DNA of 64,000 bases from Martinezella tropici (GTDB lineage Bacteria; Pseudomonadota; Alphaproteobacteria; Rhizobiales; Rhizobiaceae), in the NCBI RefSeq assembly GCF_008370325.1, contig NZ_VNIP01000011.1, forward strand, positions 248,001-312,000, given 5' to 3'. Below, in pieces: positions 45,065 to 54,361 of the stretch. The position numbers were made by a program, and so were the translations under genes. The notes under the pieces were generated by a model. The model saw only the letters and a program-made list of their open reading frames with translations. It did not search any database and had not been told where the DNA came from. Within the stretch, counting starts at the first letter, position 1. Every line of letters begins with the position of its first letter.

Positions 45065-45365
45065 TGCCTGTCCTTTGCGGTCGTGATGTCGTCATCATGT
45101 CTCGGAGTAGCACGCCGATACAAGCAAACGATGGCAAATTCAAGTTTTTCCTGTTTGAGCGCCTTCGCACCTCCTGGGAAAGTGCTAAAATTACCCTAGA
45201 CAAACAGCGATTTCTACCCTGGATTGCTTGGAATATCACATTTCGTGCCCTACATCTTGGTTATATGAATAATTCATAAAGTACTACGAATTATTCTGCA
45301 ACGGATTGTTTTAGCTGAACTTTGAATGAAATCATTACGTTTTTATAACAGTGGATATGTAGGCA
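45065..45365. other. 301-bp divergent region, rpoZ to NYN gene
   Basis: AT-rich in the half nearer the NYN gene (45180-45365) with several TTAT/AATAAT tracts, so promoters in both directions are likely. I see no gene and cannot fix promoter boxes. Confidence 0.5.
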
Positions 45366-45950
45366 ATGTTTGACCCACGCGAAAAAATCGCACTCTTTAT
45401 AGATGGCGCCAATCTCTACGCTGCATCCAAGAGCCTCGGTTTCGATATTGACTACCGCAAGCTCCTGAAAGCTTTTCAGAAACGCGGATATCTCCTGCGC
45501 GCCTATTATTACACCGCCCTTATCGAAGATCAGGAATATTCCTCGATCCGCCCGCTGATCGATTGGCTCGACTATAACGGCTACAAGGTCGTCACCAAGC
45601 CGGCCAAGGAGTTCACGGACTCCATGGGACGCCGCAAGATCAAGGGCAACATGGATATCGAGCTGGCGATCGACGCCATGGAGCAATCCGAAACCGTCGA
45701 TCATCTGGTGATCTTCTCCGGCGACGGCGACTTCACGACCCTTGTGGAGGCCCTGCAGCGCCGCGGCCGCAAGGTGTCGGTCATCTCGACCATGGCAACC
45801 CAGCCACCGATGATCGCCGACGATCTGCGCCGCCAAGCCGACCATTTCATCGATCTCGTATCGCTGAAGGCGGAAATCGGCCGCGAGGCCTCGGAGCGTC
45901 CACAACGTCCCGTCGAACCGACACCCGCCGCTTCGGATGTCGAAGAGTAA
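45366..45950 (+). CDS. NYN domain (LabA/DUF88-like) protein
   Basis: This 194-residue protein has a PIN-like NYN ribonuclease fold. Acidic residues appear in ALFIDGANLYAASKSLG, KGNMDIELAIDAM and IFSGDGDFTTLVEALQR, which match the LabA/DUF88 group. An RNase function is plausible but not shown for this branch. A short acidic tail follows. It is divergent from rpoZ, and a repeat-rich region separates it from smpB. Confidence 0.9.
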   Translation: MFDPREKIALFIDGANLYAASKSLGFDIDYRKLLKAFQKRGYLLRAYYYTALIEDQEYSSIRPLIDWLDYNGYKVVTKPAKEFTDSMGRRKIKGNMDIELAIDAMEQSETVDHLVIFSGDGDFTTLVEALQRRGRKVSVISTMATQPPMIADDLRRQADHFIDLVSLKAEIGREASERPQRPVEPTPAASDVEE

Positions 45951-46251
45951 TTGAGGGTACATCAGACAGGTTCGCTGTTTGCCGAAGCGTAGTTGCGCGC
46001 GGTGGAAGCGTTTCGCGTTTGCCGCGGCAGCCGGCCCTTCGCTAAGGCATCCTGAGCCTGCCGAAGAGGCGTTCGTCGCTGCAATCGATTGACGCCCAGC
46101 TGTAGTTGCCCAGGGATAGTTCTGCACGACGCAAGCGTTTCGCGTTTGCCGCGGCAGCCGGCCCTTCGCTAAGGCTCAGGGCGTTCGTCGCTGCAATCGA
46201 TTCACTGGATCGATTGCTCGGGCTTTGCCCGACCGCTCCTCACCCTCACTC
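45951..46251. other. 301-bp repeat-bearing region, NYN gene to smpB
   Basis: The region contains the two direct repeats listed separately (46006-46090 and 46133-46202) and then a CTCACCCTCACTCTCACCC tract just before the smpB stop. No coding sequence is supported. Confidence 0.6.
46006..46202. repeat. Direct repeat pair of about 70-85 bp
   Basis: Both copies share AAGCGTTTCGCGTTTGCCGC, then GGCAGCCGGCCCTTCGCTAA, and a second block GCGTTCGTCGCTGCAATCGA. Copy 1 spans 46006-46090 and copy 2 spans 46133-46202; copy 1 has about 15 extra bases between the two blocks. The first block starts 127 bases apart. Origin is unknown. Confidence 0.85.
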
Positions 46252-46731
46252 TCACCCATTGTCCTTGAGCAGGCGGCTCTTCTGCCTGTTCCAATCGCGT
46301 TCCTTCTCGGACTCGCGCTTGTCATGCAGCTTTTTGCCCTTGGCGAGCGCCAGTTCCAGCTTGGCGCGGCCGCTGTCGTTGAAATAAATCTTCAGCGGCA
46401 CGAGCGTCATGCCTTCGCGATTGATGGCCGAGCGCAGCCGGCCGATTTCGCGGCTGGAGAGCAGCAGCTTGCGGCGGCGGCGCGGTTCATGGTTGAAGCG
46501 ATTGGCCTGCAGATATTCCGGGAGATAGGAATTGATCAGCCAGATCTCGCCATCCTCGTCCGAGGCGTAGGATTCGGCGATATTGGCCTTGCCTTCGCGC
46601 AGCGACTTGACCTCCGTGCCCTTCAGCACGAGCCCCGCTTCGTAAGTGTCGATGATCTCGTAGTTGAAGCGCGCCTTGCGGTTTTCCGCCACGATCTTGT
46701 TGACTACGCGCTGGCTGCCTTTGGGTGCCAT
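46252..46731 (-). CDS. smpB: SsrA-binding protein SmpB
   Basis: SmpB binds tmRNA and is required for trans-translation on stalled ribosomes. The 159-residue product shows the oligonucleotide-binding core (NRKARFNYEIIDTYEAGLVL, GTEVKSLREGKANI) and the basic C-terminal tail (KKLHDKRESEKERDWNRQKS). The tmRNA gene is not in this window. dapA is upstream on the same strand, the common alphaproteobacterial order. Confidence 0.97.
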   Translation of the reverse strand: MAPKGSQRVVNKIVAENRKARFNYEIIDTYEAGLVLKGTEVKSLREGKANIAESYASDEDGEIWLINSYLPEYLQANRFNHEPRRRRKLLLSSREIGRLRSAINREGMTLVPLKIYFNDSGRAKLELALAKGKKLHDKRESEKERDWNRQKSRLLKDNG

Positions 46732-46867
46732 GGTTCTTCTTCTTTTCTTGCGTCATTCCGGCAGCGGCCGAAGGCGCGCCAAGTTCCTGCACCCTAAATA
46801 AGCGAGACCGCCCTCCTTGTGAAGAGAGCGGTCCGGCGGAGTTTCGGCAGAGCGTCCGTAAGCCGTC

Positions 46868-47752
46868 TCAGTTCAGAAGGCCGGCATGGCGCATGGCGGC
46901 ATCGATCGCCGCTTCCGTGCCCGGCTCGAGCGTCGACAAGAGCGGCGAGCGCACATTGCGGCTCATGCGCCCAAGGCGGGAGAGGCCGTATTTGGCGCCG
47001 CAGAGACCGGGCTCCAGGAAGATCGCCTTGTGCAGCGGCATCAGGCGATCCTGATAGTCCAGAGCCTTGGCATAGTCACCTGCAAGTGTCGCCGCCTGGA
47101 ATTCGGCGCACAGGCGCGGCGCCACATTGGCGGTCACGGAAATGCAGCCGACGCCGCCATGGGCGTTGAAGCCGAGCGCGGTGGCATCCTCGCCGGAAAG
47201 CTGGCGGAAATCGCGACCACAGCTGATACGCTGCTCGGAGACGCGCTCGATCTTGCCCGTCGCATCTTTCACGCCGACGATATTGGCGTAGGTCTTCGCA
47301 AGCGCCCCCATCGTCTCCGGCGTCATATCGACGACCGAGCGACCGGGAATGTTATAGATATAGATCGGTAGCTTCACCGCCTCGGCAATAGCGGCGAAAT
47401 GCGCGTAAAGCCCCTTCTGCGTCGGCTTATTGTAGTAGGGCGTGACGACCAGAACCGCATCGGCGCCGACCTTCTCGGCGTGCTGCGCAAGCTCGATCGC
47501 CTCGCGGGTATTGTTCGAACCCGCTCCCGCCATGACCGGAACGCGCTTATTGGCAACTTCGATGCAAAGCTCGACGACGCGCTTATGCTCGTCATGCGAC
47601 AAGGTCGGCGATTCCCCGGTGGTGCCGACAGGCACCAAACCCTTGCTACCCTCTTTTATCTGCCAGTCGACATGCGAGGCAAAGGATGCCTCATCCACCT
47701 TGCCGGCGTCAGTAAAGGGCGTAACGAGTGCGGGAATGGATCCCTGGAACAT
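46868..47752 (-). CDS. dapA: 4-hydroxy-tetrahydrodipicolinate synthase
   Basis: DapA condenses pyruvate with aspartate semialdehyde, entering lysine and diaminopimelate synthesis. The 294-residue barrel has Schiff-base Lys162 in VGVKDATG, PVGTTGESPTL near residues 41-51, Tyr107 in VVTPYYNKP and Tyr133 in YIYNIPGRS. The ATG follows AGGAGACTTGC. It is divergent from the lytic transglycosylase gene, with 205 bp between them. Confidence 0.97.
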   Translation of the reverse strand: MFQGSIPALVTPFTDAGKVDEASFASHVDWQIKEGSKGLVPVGTTGESPTLSHDEHKRVVELCIEVANKRVPVMAGAGSNNTREAIELAQHAEKVGADAVLVVTPYYNKPTQKGLYAHFAAIAEAVKLPIYIYNIPGRSVVDMTPETMGALAKTYANIVGVKDATGKIERVSEQRISCGRDFRQLSGEDATALGFNAHGGVGCISVTANVAPRLCAEFQAATLAGDYAKALDYQDRLMPLHKAIFLEPGLCGAKYGLSRLGRMSRNVRSPLLSTLEPGTEAAIDAAMRHAGLLN

Positions 47753-47957
47753 GCAAGTCTCCTAGCGGCGCGGCATTCATGCTTCGGCCGCAATCCATGG
47801 TTATGAATCCGCGCACCATAAAGCGCTGGCTTGACGGCGACAAGCACGCTTTGGATGGTAGAGGGCAGTTTCGGATATCATAATTGATTGAAATTCGGAC
47901 CACCGGTAAGGTTTCGTTAATATAGCATTTGGCAAATGGAATGGGACCGTTTGTTTT

Positions 47958-50021
47958 GTGAGTAGCCGGATGAAGAGACCAGTCATGATCTGGACCGCTG
48001 TGGGCTTGGCGGTGGCCTGGGGCGCCGTTGCCTCGCAGCTTCCCGGCCAGCAGACGTCCACACGCGCCAGCGCCGATCTCGCCATGGCGACGGATCCCAT
48101 AAGCACGGCCGCGATCCCACGCAGCGGCGCCATCGCGCCGGTGAGCGGAGACCTGAAGGCCGGCCTGGACGCGCTTTCCAACAAGAACCCGATGCAGGCG
48201 CTTGCCATCCGCAACAGCATGGACGAAGGCACGCTCGATCGCCATATCCTGACCTGGGCGATTGCCACGTCGGGCCAGCCGGGCATTCCCTCGGGTGAGA
48301 TTGCCACCGCCGCTCGCGAACTTCAGGGATGGCCCGGGCTCGGCAGCCTGCGCGCCAATTCCGAGCGTGCGCTCTACGCCGAAAACCCGGCGACGGATCA
48401 AATTCTCGCCGCCTTCGGCAACTCGCAGCCGGAAACCGTGGAAGGCGCCATCATCCTCTCACGCGCGCTCATGGCGCGCGATTCATCCGCTCAAGCCGGC
48501 AAGCTGATCCGCAAGATCTGGCGCGACGAGCCGCTCGATAAGCCACTCGAAGACAAGATCCTCGCGGAATTCCCGAACCTGCTGTCGCCTGCCGATCACA
48601 AGGCGCGCATGGACTATCTGCTTTACCGCGACCGGACTGCGCAGGCCAAACGCTTCGGCGATCTCGGCAAGGCGCAATCGCTCTACAAGGCCTGGGCCGC
48701 GGTCAGTGATCGCTCCCCCAAGGCCGACGCGCTGATAGCTGCCGTCGATGCGCAATGGCGCAAGGATCCCGCCTATCTCTTCATGCGGATCGAAAGCCTG
48801 CGCCGCCAGAACAAATATGACGACGCGGCCAATCTGCTGGCGCAAATGCCGCGCGACCGCAGCGCGCTTGTCAGCCCCGGCCAATGGTGGAACGAGCAGC
48901 GCATCGTCAGCCGCGGCCTGGTGGACCAAGGTGAATTCAAGGCGGCCTATCGCATCGTCGATGCCAGTGTCGCTGAAAGCCCGCAGGATATCGGCGAGGC
49001 CGAATTCCATGCCGGCTGGTACGCTCTGCGCGGCCTGCAGGACGGCGCAAGCGCGGCAAGCCATTTCCGCAAGATCCTGCAGGTTTCGAACGGACCGATC
49101 TCGCAATCGCGCGCCTGGTACTGGCTCGGCCGCGCAGCCGAAGCGGGCGGTGCGGGCAAATCAGCCGATTTCTATGCGAAGGCCGCCTCCTATCCGAGCA
49201 CGTTCTATGGGCAGCTCGCCGCCGAAAAGCTCGGCCGCCGCACGCTGAATGTCAGCTACCCCTCCCCCTCGACTGCCGATCGCCAGCGCTTCCAGGAGCG
49301 CGAAGCGGTGCAGGCGATCTCACGGCTCGAGGCGGCAGGGCATGGCTGGCGTGGAGAGGCGCTCTATCGCGCCCTGGCAAAACAGCTGGAGAGTGCCGGC
49401 GAAATCGCCCTGTTGGCCGCTCGAGCAGAGCGCTCCGGCAACCACCAGCTTTCACTGCAGATCGGCAAGATCGCCTATGGGCGTGGCGTCGACGTGGCGG
49501 CACTCGCCTTCCCGATCGGCGTCATTCCGGACAACGCCAATATCTCCGGCTCCGGCAAGGCACTCGCCTACGCCATTGCCCGGCAGGAAAGCGCCTTCAA
49601 TCCGGCTGCGGTTTCCTCCGCCAATGCGCGGGGCCTGCTGCAGTTGCTGCCGAAGACGGCGAAGGCCGTGGCCGGCCGGCATGGGATGGCCTACTCCGCC
49701 GACAAGCTGACACAGGATGCGGGCTACAACGCCACGCTCGGCGCTCATTACCTCGGCGAGCAGATCGATACGTTCGGTGGATCCTACATCCTCACCTTCA
49801 TCGCCTACAATGCCGGGCCGAACAAGGTGCCGGAATGGATCAGCCGCTACGGCGACCCGCGCGGCAAGTCGCTCGACGACGTGATCGACTGGATCGAACG
49901 CATTCCCTTCCCCGAGACGCGAAACTATGTCCAGCGGGTCATGGAAAACTACCAGGTCTACAAGGCGCGGCTCGGACAGAAGGCCGACATCGTACAGGAT
50001 CTGGTCAACGGCCGCGGTTAG
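47958..50021 (+). CDS. Soluble lytic murein transglycosylase
   Basis: This enzyme cleaves peptidoglycan glycan strands to 1,6-anhydromuropeptides. The 687-residue product has an N-terminal signal or anchor segment (PVMIWTAVGLAVAWGAVA), a long alpha-superhelical region and a C-terminal SLT domain with catalytic Glu544 in ARQESAFNPAAVSS, followed by ARGLLQLLPKTAK and AYNAGPNKV. This is the Slt70 architecture. The start is GTG at 47958 or ATG at 47970; neither has a clear ribosome site. Confidence 0.94.
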   Translation: MSSRMKRPVMIWTAVGLAVAWGAVASQLPGQQTSTRASADLAMATDPISTAAIPRSGAIAPVSGDLKAGLDALSNKNPMQALAIRNSMDEGTLDRHILTWAIATSGQPGIPSGEIATAARELQGWPGLGSLRANSERALYAENPATDQILAAFGNSQPETVEGAIILSRALMARDSSAQAGKLIRKIWRDEPLDKPLEDKILAEFPNLLSPADHKARMDYLLYRDRTAQAKRFGDLGKAQSLYKAWAAVSDRSPKADALIAAVDAQWRKDPAYLFMRIESLRRQNKYDDAANLLAQMPRDRSALVSPGQWWNEQRIVSRGLVDQGEFKAAYRIVDASVAESPQDIGEAEFHAGWYALRGLQDGASAASHFRKILQVSNGPISQSRAWYWLGRAAEAGGAGKSADFYAKAASYPSTFYGQLAAEKLGRRTLNVSYPSPSTADRQRFQEREAVQAISRLEAAGHGWRGEALYRALAKQLESAGEIALLAARAERSGNHQLSLQIGKIAYGRGVDVAALAFPIGVIPDNANISGSGKALAYAIARQESAFNPAAVSSANARGLLQLLPKTAKAVAGRHGMAYSADKLTQDAGYNATLGAHYLGEQIDTFGGSYILTFIAYNAGPNKVPEWISRYGDPRGKSLDDVIDWIERIPFPETRNYVQRVMENYQVYKARLGQKADIVQDLVNGRG

Positions 50022-50063
50022 CCCAGAACCTCAGTTGTGCGTATTGAGGAAATGCCGTTACAT

Positions 50064-50089
50064 CCCTCGTGATATCCGAAGCACGAGGG
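50064..50089 (+). promoter_or_regulatory. Hairpin covering the ribosome site of the hydrolase gene
   Basis: A perfect 8-bp inverted repeat (CCCTCGTG, 50064-50071, and CACGAGGG, 50082-50089) includes GAGGG of the ribosome-binding site of the gene starting at 50097. If the RNA folds this way, the site is hidden. It could instead be a DNA operator. Seen directly; the role is inferred. Confidence 0.55.
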
Positions 50090-50096
50090 ACGATGC

Positions 50097-50990
50097 ATGC
50101 GTAGCGACGATCAAAGCGGTTTTCTTGCCAGAACGATCCCGGCCGGGGATGGCCTGAAGCTTCATGTGCGGGATTATGCCGGCGACGAAGCGTCGACACG
50201 AAGCCGGCCGCCCGTCTTCTGCCTGCCGGGGCTGACACGCAATTCGCGCGATTTTCACCAATTGGCGCTACTTCTATCGCAGGATTCCTTAGCTCCGCAC
50301 CGGGTGATCACACTCGACGCTCGCGGACGCGGCCTATCCGAACGGGATCCCGACAAGTCCCACTACAATCTCGTCATCGAAGCGCAGGACGTGCTGACGG
50401 TTTGCGCCGCCCTCGATATTCAGCAAGCCATCTTCGTCGGCACGTCACGTGGCGGTCTGGTCCTGCATATGCTTGCGGCCAGCCGACCGGATGTCCTGAA
50501 AGCGGTCATCCTCAACGATATCGGTCCCGTCCTGGAAAAGATCGGGCTGGCGGATATTCGCGACTATCTCAACCGCGACAGGAAGCCCGTCAATTGGAGC
50601 GAGGCAATCGAAATCCTGCGGGAGAACCATGGCCGCGCCTTTACCGCGCTTGCCGAAGAGGACTGGCATGACATGGCGCGAGCGATCTATACCGTTGTCG
50701 ACGGTAAGCCCGCTGCCGATTACGACCCCGCCATCGCGGTCCAGATGCAGGCACTCGATCTGGAAGCGCCGATTCCCGATCTTTGGACGCAGTTTCAGGG
50801 ATTTCAGGATATTCCGCTGATGGTGATTCGCGGCGAGAATTCGAAGTTGCTTGCGCAATCCACGACAGATGAGATGGCTAGGCGCCATCCGGGCACTGTC
50901 GTCAAAATTGCCGATGGACAAGGGCACGCCCCCATCCTGCATTTCGGCGATATTCCAGACGCGATCCGGGATTTCATCTCAAGGCTTTGA
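50097..50990 (+). CDS. Alpha/beta hydrolase
   Basis: This 297-residue protein has the alpha/beta hydrolase fold. Nucleophile Ser117 is in GTSRGGL; LDARGRGLSERD and CLPGLTRN mark the core strand and oxyanion region, and a His is in DGQGHAPIL. No export signal. The substrate cannot be told. Its ATG lies six bases after GAGGGA, inside a predicted hairpin. It is convergent with the first porin gene across a strong terminator. Confidence 0.9.
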   Translation: MRSDDQSGFLARTIPAGDGLKLHVRDYAGDEASTRSRPPVFCLPGLTRNSRDFHQLALLLSQDSLAPHRVITLDARGRGLSERDPDKSHYNLVIEAQDVLTVCAALDIQQAIFVGTSRGGLVLHMLAASRPDVLKAVILNDIGPVLEKIGLADIRDYLNRDRKPVNWSEAIEILRENHGRAFTALAEEDWHDMARAIYTVVDGKPAADYDPAIAVQMQALDLEAPIPDLWTQFQGFQDIPLMVIRGENSKLLAQSTTDEMARRHPGTVVKIADGQGHAPILHFGDIPDAIRDFISRL

Positions 50991-51029
50991 GGACAGCGCC
51001 TTAAATCATTTGGTTCCTATAAGAAACAA

Positions 51030-51056
51030 GAAGGCCCGGTGGGAGACCGGGCCTTC
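51030..51056 (-). terminator. Terminator of porin gene 1
   Basis: A perfect 10-bp stem (GAAGGCCCGG, 51030-51039, and CCGGGCCTTC, 51047-51056) has a seven-base loop. On the minus strand it is followed by TTGTTTCTTAT. It also lies at the end of the convergent hydrolase gene and may serve both. Confidence 0.85.
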
Positions 51057-51114
51057 TCTCTTCCGATCGGAGGTCTGATCGGAAGATCTGTCAAATTCGA
51101 TTCGGCGAACCGAA

Positions 51115-52182
51115 TTAGAAGGTGCGCTGGAAGCGAAGGATACCAGCCCAGGTATCCTTGTTCACGGCGTCGTAGTTGACGTAGGTCAATTCCGGCTCGA
51201 TCAACAGGTCCTTGACCGGGTTGAACTTGACGTTCGTCGTTGCAGCGAAAGTCTTCAGGTCGTCGTAGGAAAGCTGCAGGTTCCACTTCAGCTTTTCATT
51301 GATCGGAACGCCAACGCCGCCCCAGACAGCCCAGTCACCCCAGCCGAGACCAGCACCGCCAGCACCGGCATACTTGTTGAGCTTGTCGCCATCGGTGTTC
51401 CAGCCGCCCATAACGAAAGCGGTGAGGACGCCGAAGTCGGCATCGACGCGAGCCTTGACAGCGCCTTCTTCAACGATGGAGTCATAGCCGCCGACGACGC
51501 GGAACTGCCATGCGCCGGCCTTGTAGCCAACACCTGCGACAACGTCAGGAGCGTAGTGGTCGGAGCTGTCTTCGCCATTTGCACCGGTTGCGCCCGTGCC
51601 GGAATTGCTGTCTTCCACCGAGATCACAGCCGTGAAGCCGTTGCCGGCGTCATACTTGTAGGTGATCTGGTTCAGTTCGTCGGTGCCGTTGATGCCGTAT
51701 TCGATCACGTCGTCGTTGATGACGTCGCCGGCATAGCCGAGGAACGTCGAATACTGCGAATCAGCCTTACCGACGAGGAAGCCACCGAGGCTGATGTTTG
51801 CCCAGAGGAGCTTCGTCGTGGTCGAATTGCCGTCGTTCCAGTCCCAACGAACAACGGTATTGGTCTTCAGCGGACCGTATTCGGTGTCGGTCGCGGTATC
51901 GAGGGAGAGTTCAGCGCGGGTATGCCAATAGGTACCGCGGGCACCTGCGTCCTGGCCAGCCTTGTAGGCGTTGTACCAGCCGCCTTCGGTACGGACGCGG
52001 CCGCCGATCTTGAGGCAGGTTTCCGTGCCCGGGATGAAGAAGTAGCCAGCACCGTAAGCGTCGCAGATGCGGACATATTCGAGCGGCTCCGGCTCAGCAG
52101 CAACGATAGCGTCAGCCGCATGAGCACTGGAAACTGCTGCCAGCGCAGCAGCGGAGCCGAGAAGAAGGCTCTTGATGTTCAT
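51115..52182 (-). CDS. RopA-type porin 1
   Basis: This 355-residue outer-membrane porin has a signal peptide of about 22 residues (MNIKSLLLGSAAALAAV...) cut before ADAIVAAEP. The N-terminal segment EYVRICDAYGAGYFFIPGTE is shared by Rhizobiales porins, with a Cys pair. The C-terminus ends in Phe (ILRFQRTF), the assembly signal. The frame is open upstream, but GGAG five bases before ATG 52182 and the signal peptide fix the start. It is the second of two tandem paralogues; porin 2 lies upstream at 52629-53690. Confidence 0.95.
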   Translation of the reverse strand: MNIKSLLLGSAAALAAVSSAHAADAIVAAEPEPLEYVRICDAYGAGYFFIPGTETCLKIGGRVRTEGGWYNAYKAGQDAGARGTYWHTRAELSLDTATDTEYGPLKTNTVVRWDWNDGNSTTTKLLWANISLGGFLVGKADSQYSTFLGYAGDVINDDVIEYGINGTDELNQITYKYDAGNGFTAVISVEDSNSGTGATGANGEDSSDHYAPDVVAGVGYKAGAWQFRVVGGYDSIVEEGAVKARVDADFGVLTAFVMGGWNTDGDKLNKYAGAGGAGLGWGDWAVWGGVGVPINEKLKWNLQLSYDDLKTFAATTNVKFNPVKDLLIEPELTYVNYDAVNKDTWAGILRFQRTF

Positions 52183-52628
52183 AGTAACTCCAGTTTCAAT
52201 ATCAATTAGGTACGAGAAATCACGCCGAAAAAATCGACGCGCCCTACCCCACCTAGTTTTAAAAGTTGACCCCTGATCTGGGAGAACCAAGACAGTAAGT
52301 CTTGCTTCCGATTTGGAACCTACAGATCGTTTTTTTCAGAGCAATATCAGAGATAGACTATCAGCAATTGTGACGGGCGTTTCAAAGTGTGCGTTGCACA
52401 AAAATCACGTCGCAAAACCGTCATACAGCAGACGCATCGAAAGCCGACTTCTACTCTGGATCAGCTAAAAACCACCGAATTCAGAGGGTTGTATTTAACG
52501 ACAGCGGCATGCCCGTAAAGAATACGGTATTTTAGTTTGCTAATACTTGCACGCACAGAAAAAGCCCGGCCAATGGCCGGGCTTTCCCTTCACCGTAGTG
52601 AAAATCTTATGACCGAGGTCAAATCAGA
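52183..52628. other. 446-bp region between the two porin genes
   Basis: This holds the terminator of porin gene 2 (52561-52585) and the porin gene 1 promoter and leader. The central part (52270-52520) is AT-richer than the genes around it. No supported coding sequence. The space is long enough for a structured 5' leader or a small RNA. Confidence 0.5.
52561..52585 (-). terminator. Terminator of porin gene 2
   Basis: A perfect 11-bp stem (AAAGCCCGGCC, 52561-52571, and GGCCGGGCTTT, 52575-52585) has an AAT loop. The T-rich end on the minus strand continues as TTCTG. Confidence 0.85.
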
Positions 52629-53690
52629 TTAGAAGTTACGCTCGAAGCGGAGGATACCAGCCCACTGGTCCTGATTGATGGAGTCCCAGTTGGTGTAGGA
52701 GACTTCCGGCTCGATGAGCAGGTTCTTGACCGGGTTCCACTTGACGTTCGTGGTAGCGGCAAAGATCTTCGAGTCGGTGTAGGCGAGCTGCAGGTTCCAC
52801 TTCAGCTTTTCATTGATCGGAACGCCAACGCCGCCCCAAACAGCCCAGTCACCCCAGCCGATGCCGGAGGCAGCACCACCGCCGCCAGCGCCAGCATACT
52901 TGTTCAGCTTGTCGCCATCGGTGTTCCAGCCGCCCATCAAGAAGGCCGAGAATGCGCCGAAGTCAGCGTCAACGCGAGCCTTGATGGCGCCTTCTTCAAC
53001 GATCGAGTCGTAACCGCCGACGACCTTGAAGCCCCATGCGCCGGCCTTGTAGCCAACACCTGCGACAACGTCAGGAGCGTAGTGGTTGTGGCTGTCTTCG
53101 CCGTTAGAACCGGTTGCACCCGAACCCGAGTTGCTGTCTTCAACCGAGATCACAGCCGTGAAGCCGTTGCCGGCGTCATAGTTGTAGGTGATCTGGTTCA
53201 ATTCATACGGGCCGTCATAGACCACGTCGTCGTTGATGACGTCGCCAGCATAACCGGTGAACTGGTTGAACTGCGAGTCCGTCTTACCAACCGTGAAGCC
53301 GCCGAGGCTGATGTAAGCCCAGAGCAGGTTGGTGGAGGTGGCGTTGCCGTCGTTCCAGTCCCAACGGATGATGGTTTCGGTCTTCAGCGGACCGTATTCA
53401 GTGTCGGTCGCGGTGTTGACGTTCAACTCGGCACGAGTGTGCCAGAGAGTGCCATAATGGCTGTCCGGGCTGTAGGCGTCGTACCACTTGCCTTCGGTAC
53501 GGACCTTGCCGCCGATCTTGAGGCAGGTTTCCGTGCCCGGAATGAAGAAGTAACCAGCACCGTAGGCGTCGCAGATGCGGACGTATTCGAGCGGCTCCGG
53601 CTCAGCAGCGACGATAGCGTCAGCTGCATGAGCACCGGAAACTGCTACGAGTGCAGCAGCGGAGCCGAGAAGAAGGCTCTTGATGTTCAT
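52629..53690 (-). CDS. RopA-type porin 2
   Basis: This 353-residue paralogue of porin 1 is nearly identical in its signal peptide and in the first ~60 mature residues, and differs mainly in surface-loop stretches (for example YDAYSPDSHYG in place of YNAYKAGQDAG). C-terminal ILRFERNF ends in Phe. The ATG has GGAGG upstream. Porins admit small solutes. Two copies in tandem suggest duplication with divergence of loops that may be exposed to phage or host. Confidence 0.95.
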   Translation of the reverse strand: MNIKSLLLGSAAALVAVSGAHAADAIVAAEPEPLEYVRICDAYGAGYFFIPGTETCLKIGGKVRTEGKWYDAYSPDSHYGTLWHTRAELNVNTATDTEYGPLKTETIIRWDWNDGNATSTNLLWAYISLGGFTVGKTDSQFNQFTGYAGDVINDDVVYDGPYELNQITYNYDAGNGFTAVISVEDSNSGSGATGSNGEDSHNHYAPDVVAGVGYKAGAWGFKVVGGYDSIVEEGAIKARVDADFGAFSAFLMGGWNTDGDKLNKYAGAGGGGAASGIGWGDWAVWGGVGVPINEKLKWNLQLAYTDSKIFAATTNVKWNPVKNLLIEPEVSYTNWDSINQDQWAGILRFERNF

Positions 53691-54361
53691 ATTGACCTCC
53701 AGTCAAAGTTTTATCTCGAAAATGAGAACTACCCGAAGGTATTCCCTGTCTCATTCTCGCGTTTCAAGAAGTGGACGATCAATCGCCCTCGCTTCCGAGA
53801 GTGAAAATACAAGACGTGCTCTGTCACGCAATCGACATCTTCTCCGAAAGGGGGATTTGCGTGAACCTTCCGCAAGTCCTGTTGCCGAAAGGACACAAGT
53901 TGGCAACACCGCTGCCACATAGATTTAGACTTCGTTAAGAAATCCTTTAATCTACCGGTACTTAGGCGGCACATGATTAAGGAGGCCCGGGATAGGCAAA
54001 CGGCAGCAAAATGGCCAATCCGCGGCGATTTCGAGACCTCCGCGACAGCAGGCAAGCCATCTGCGTCACTTCAGGCGACGACTTCCGGTAGTGTGGACGG
54101 ACAAGTCTTGCTTGCAGCTGTCCCAAATCGAAGCAAGCGCCCGAACGATTCTCGCCGCGCGATTCGCAGCCGGGCCGCACGGCATCCACAATCCATGTCC
54201 TGAGGTCGCATACGGCTGCCGAATCGAGGAAGGCTCCGGACCCGACGGGAAGCTGCCCCCGCATAAACGGAAGCCGCAGACATCGCGGTATCCCAAGCCG
54301 GCAAGCCGATAATTTCGTTTGCGGGACTGACGACGATCAATGCAATAATATTTTGGGAAAA
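53691..54361. other. 671-bp region without a supported gene
   Basis: From the porin 2 start to the tRNA-Ser gene. The first ~250 bases are probably the porin 2 promoter and leader, AT-rich near 53900-53970. The rest has short open frames on both strands with no ribosome site, known motif or consistent codon bias, so I leave it unannotated. Confidence 0.5.

Noticed and set aside
53973..54264. Short frames on both strands between porin 2 and tRNA-Ser
   Set aside because: No ribosome site, no motif and unusual composition; insufficient to call genes.
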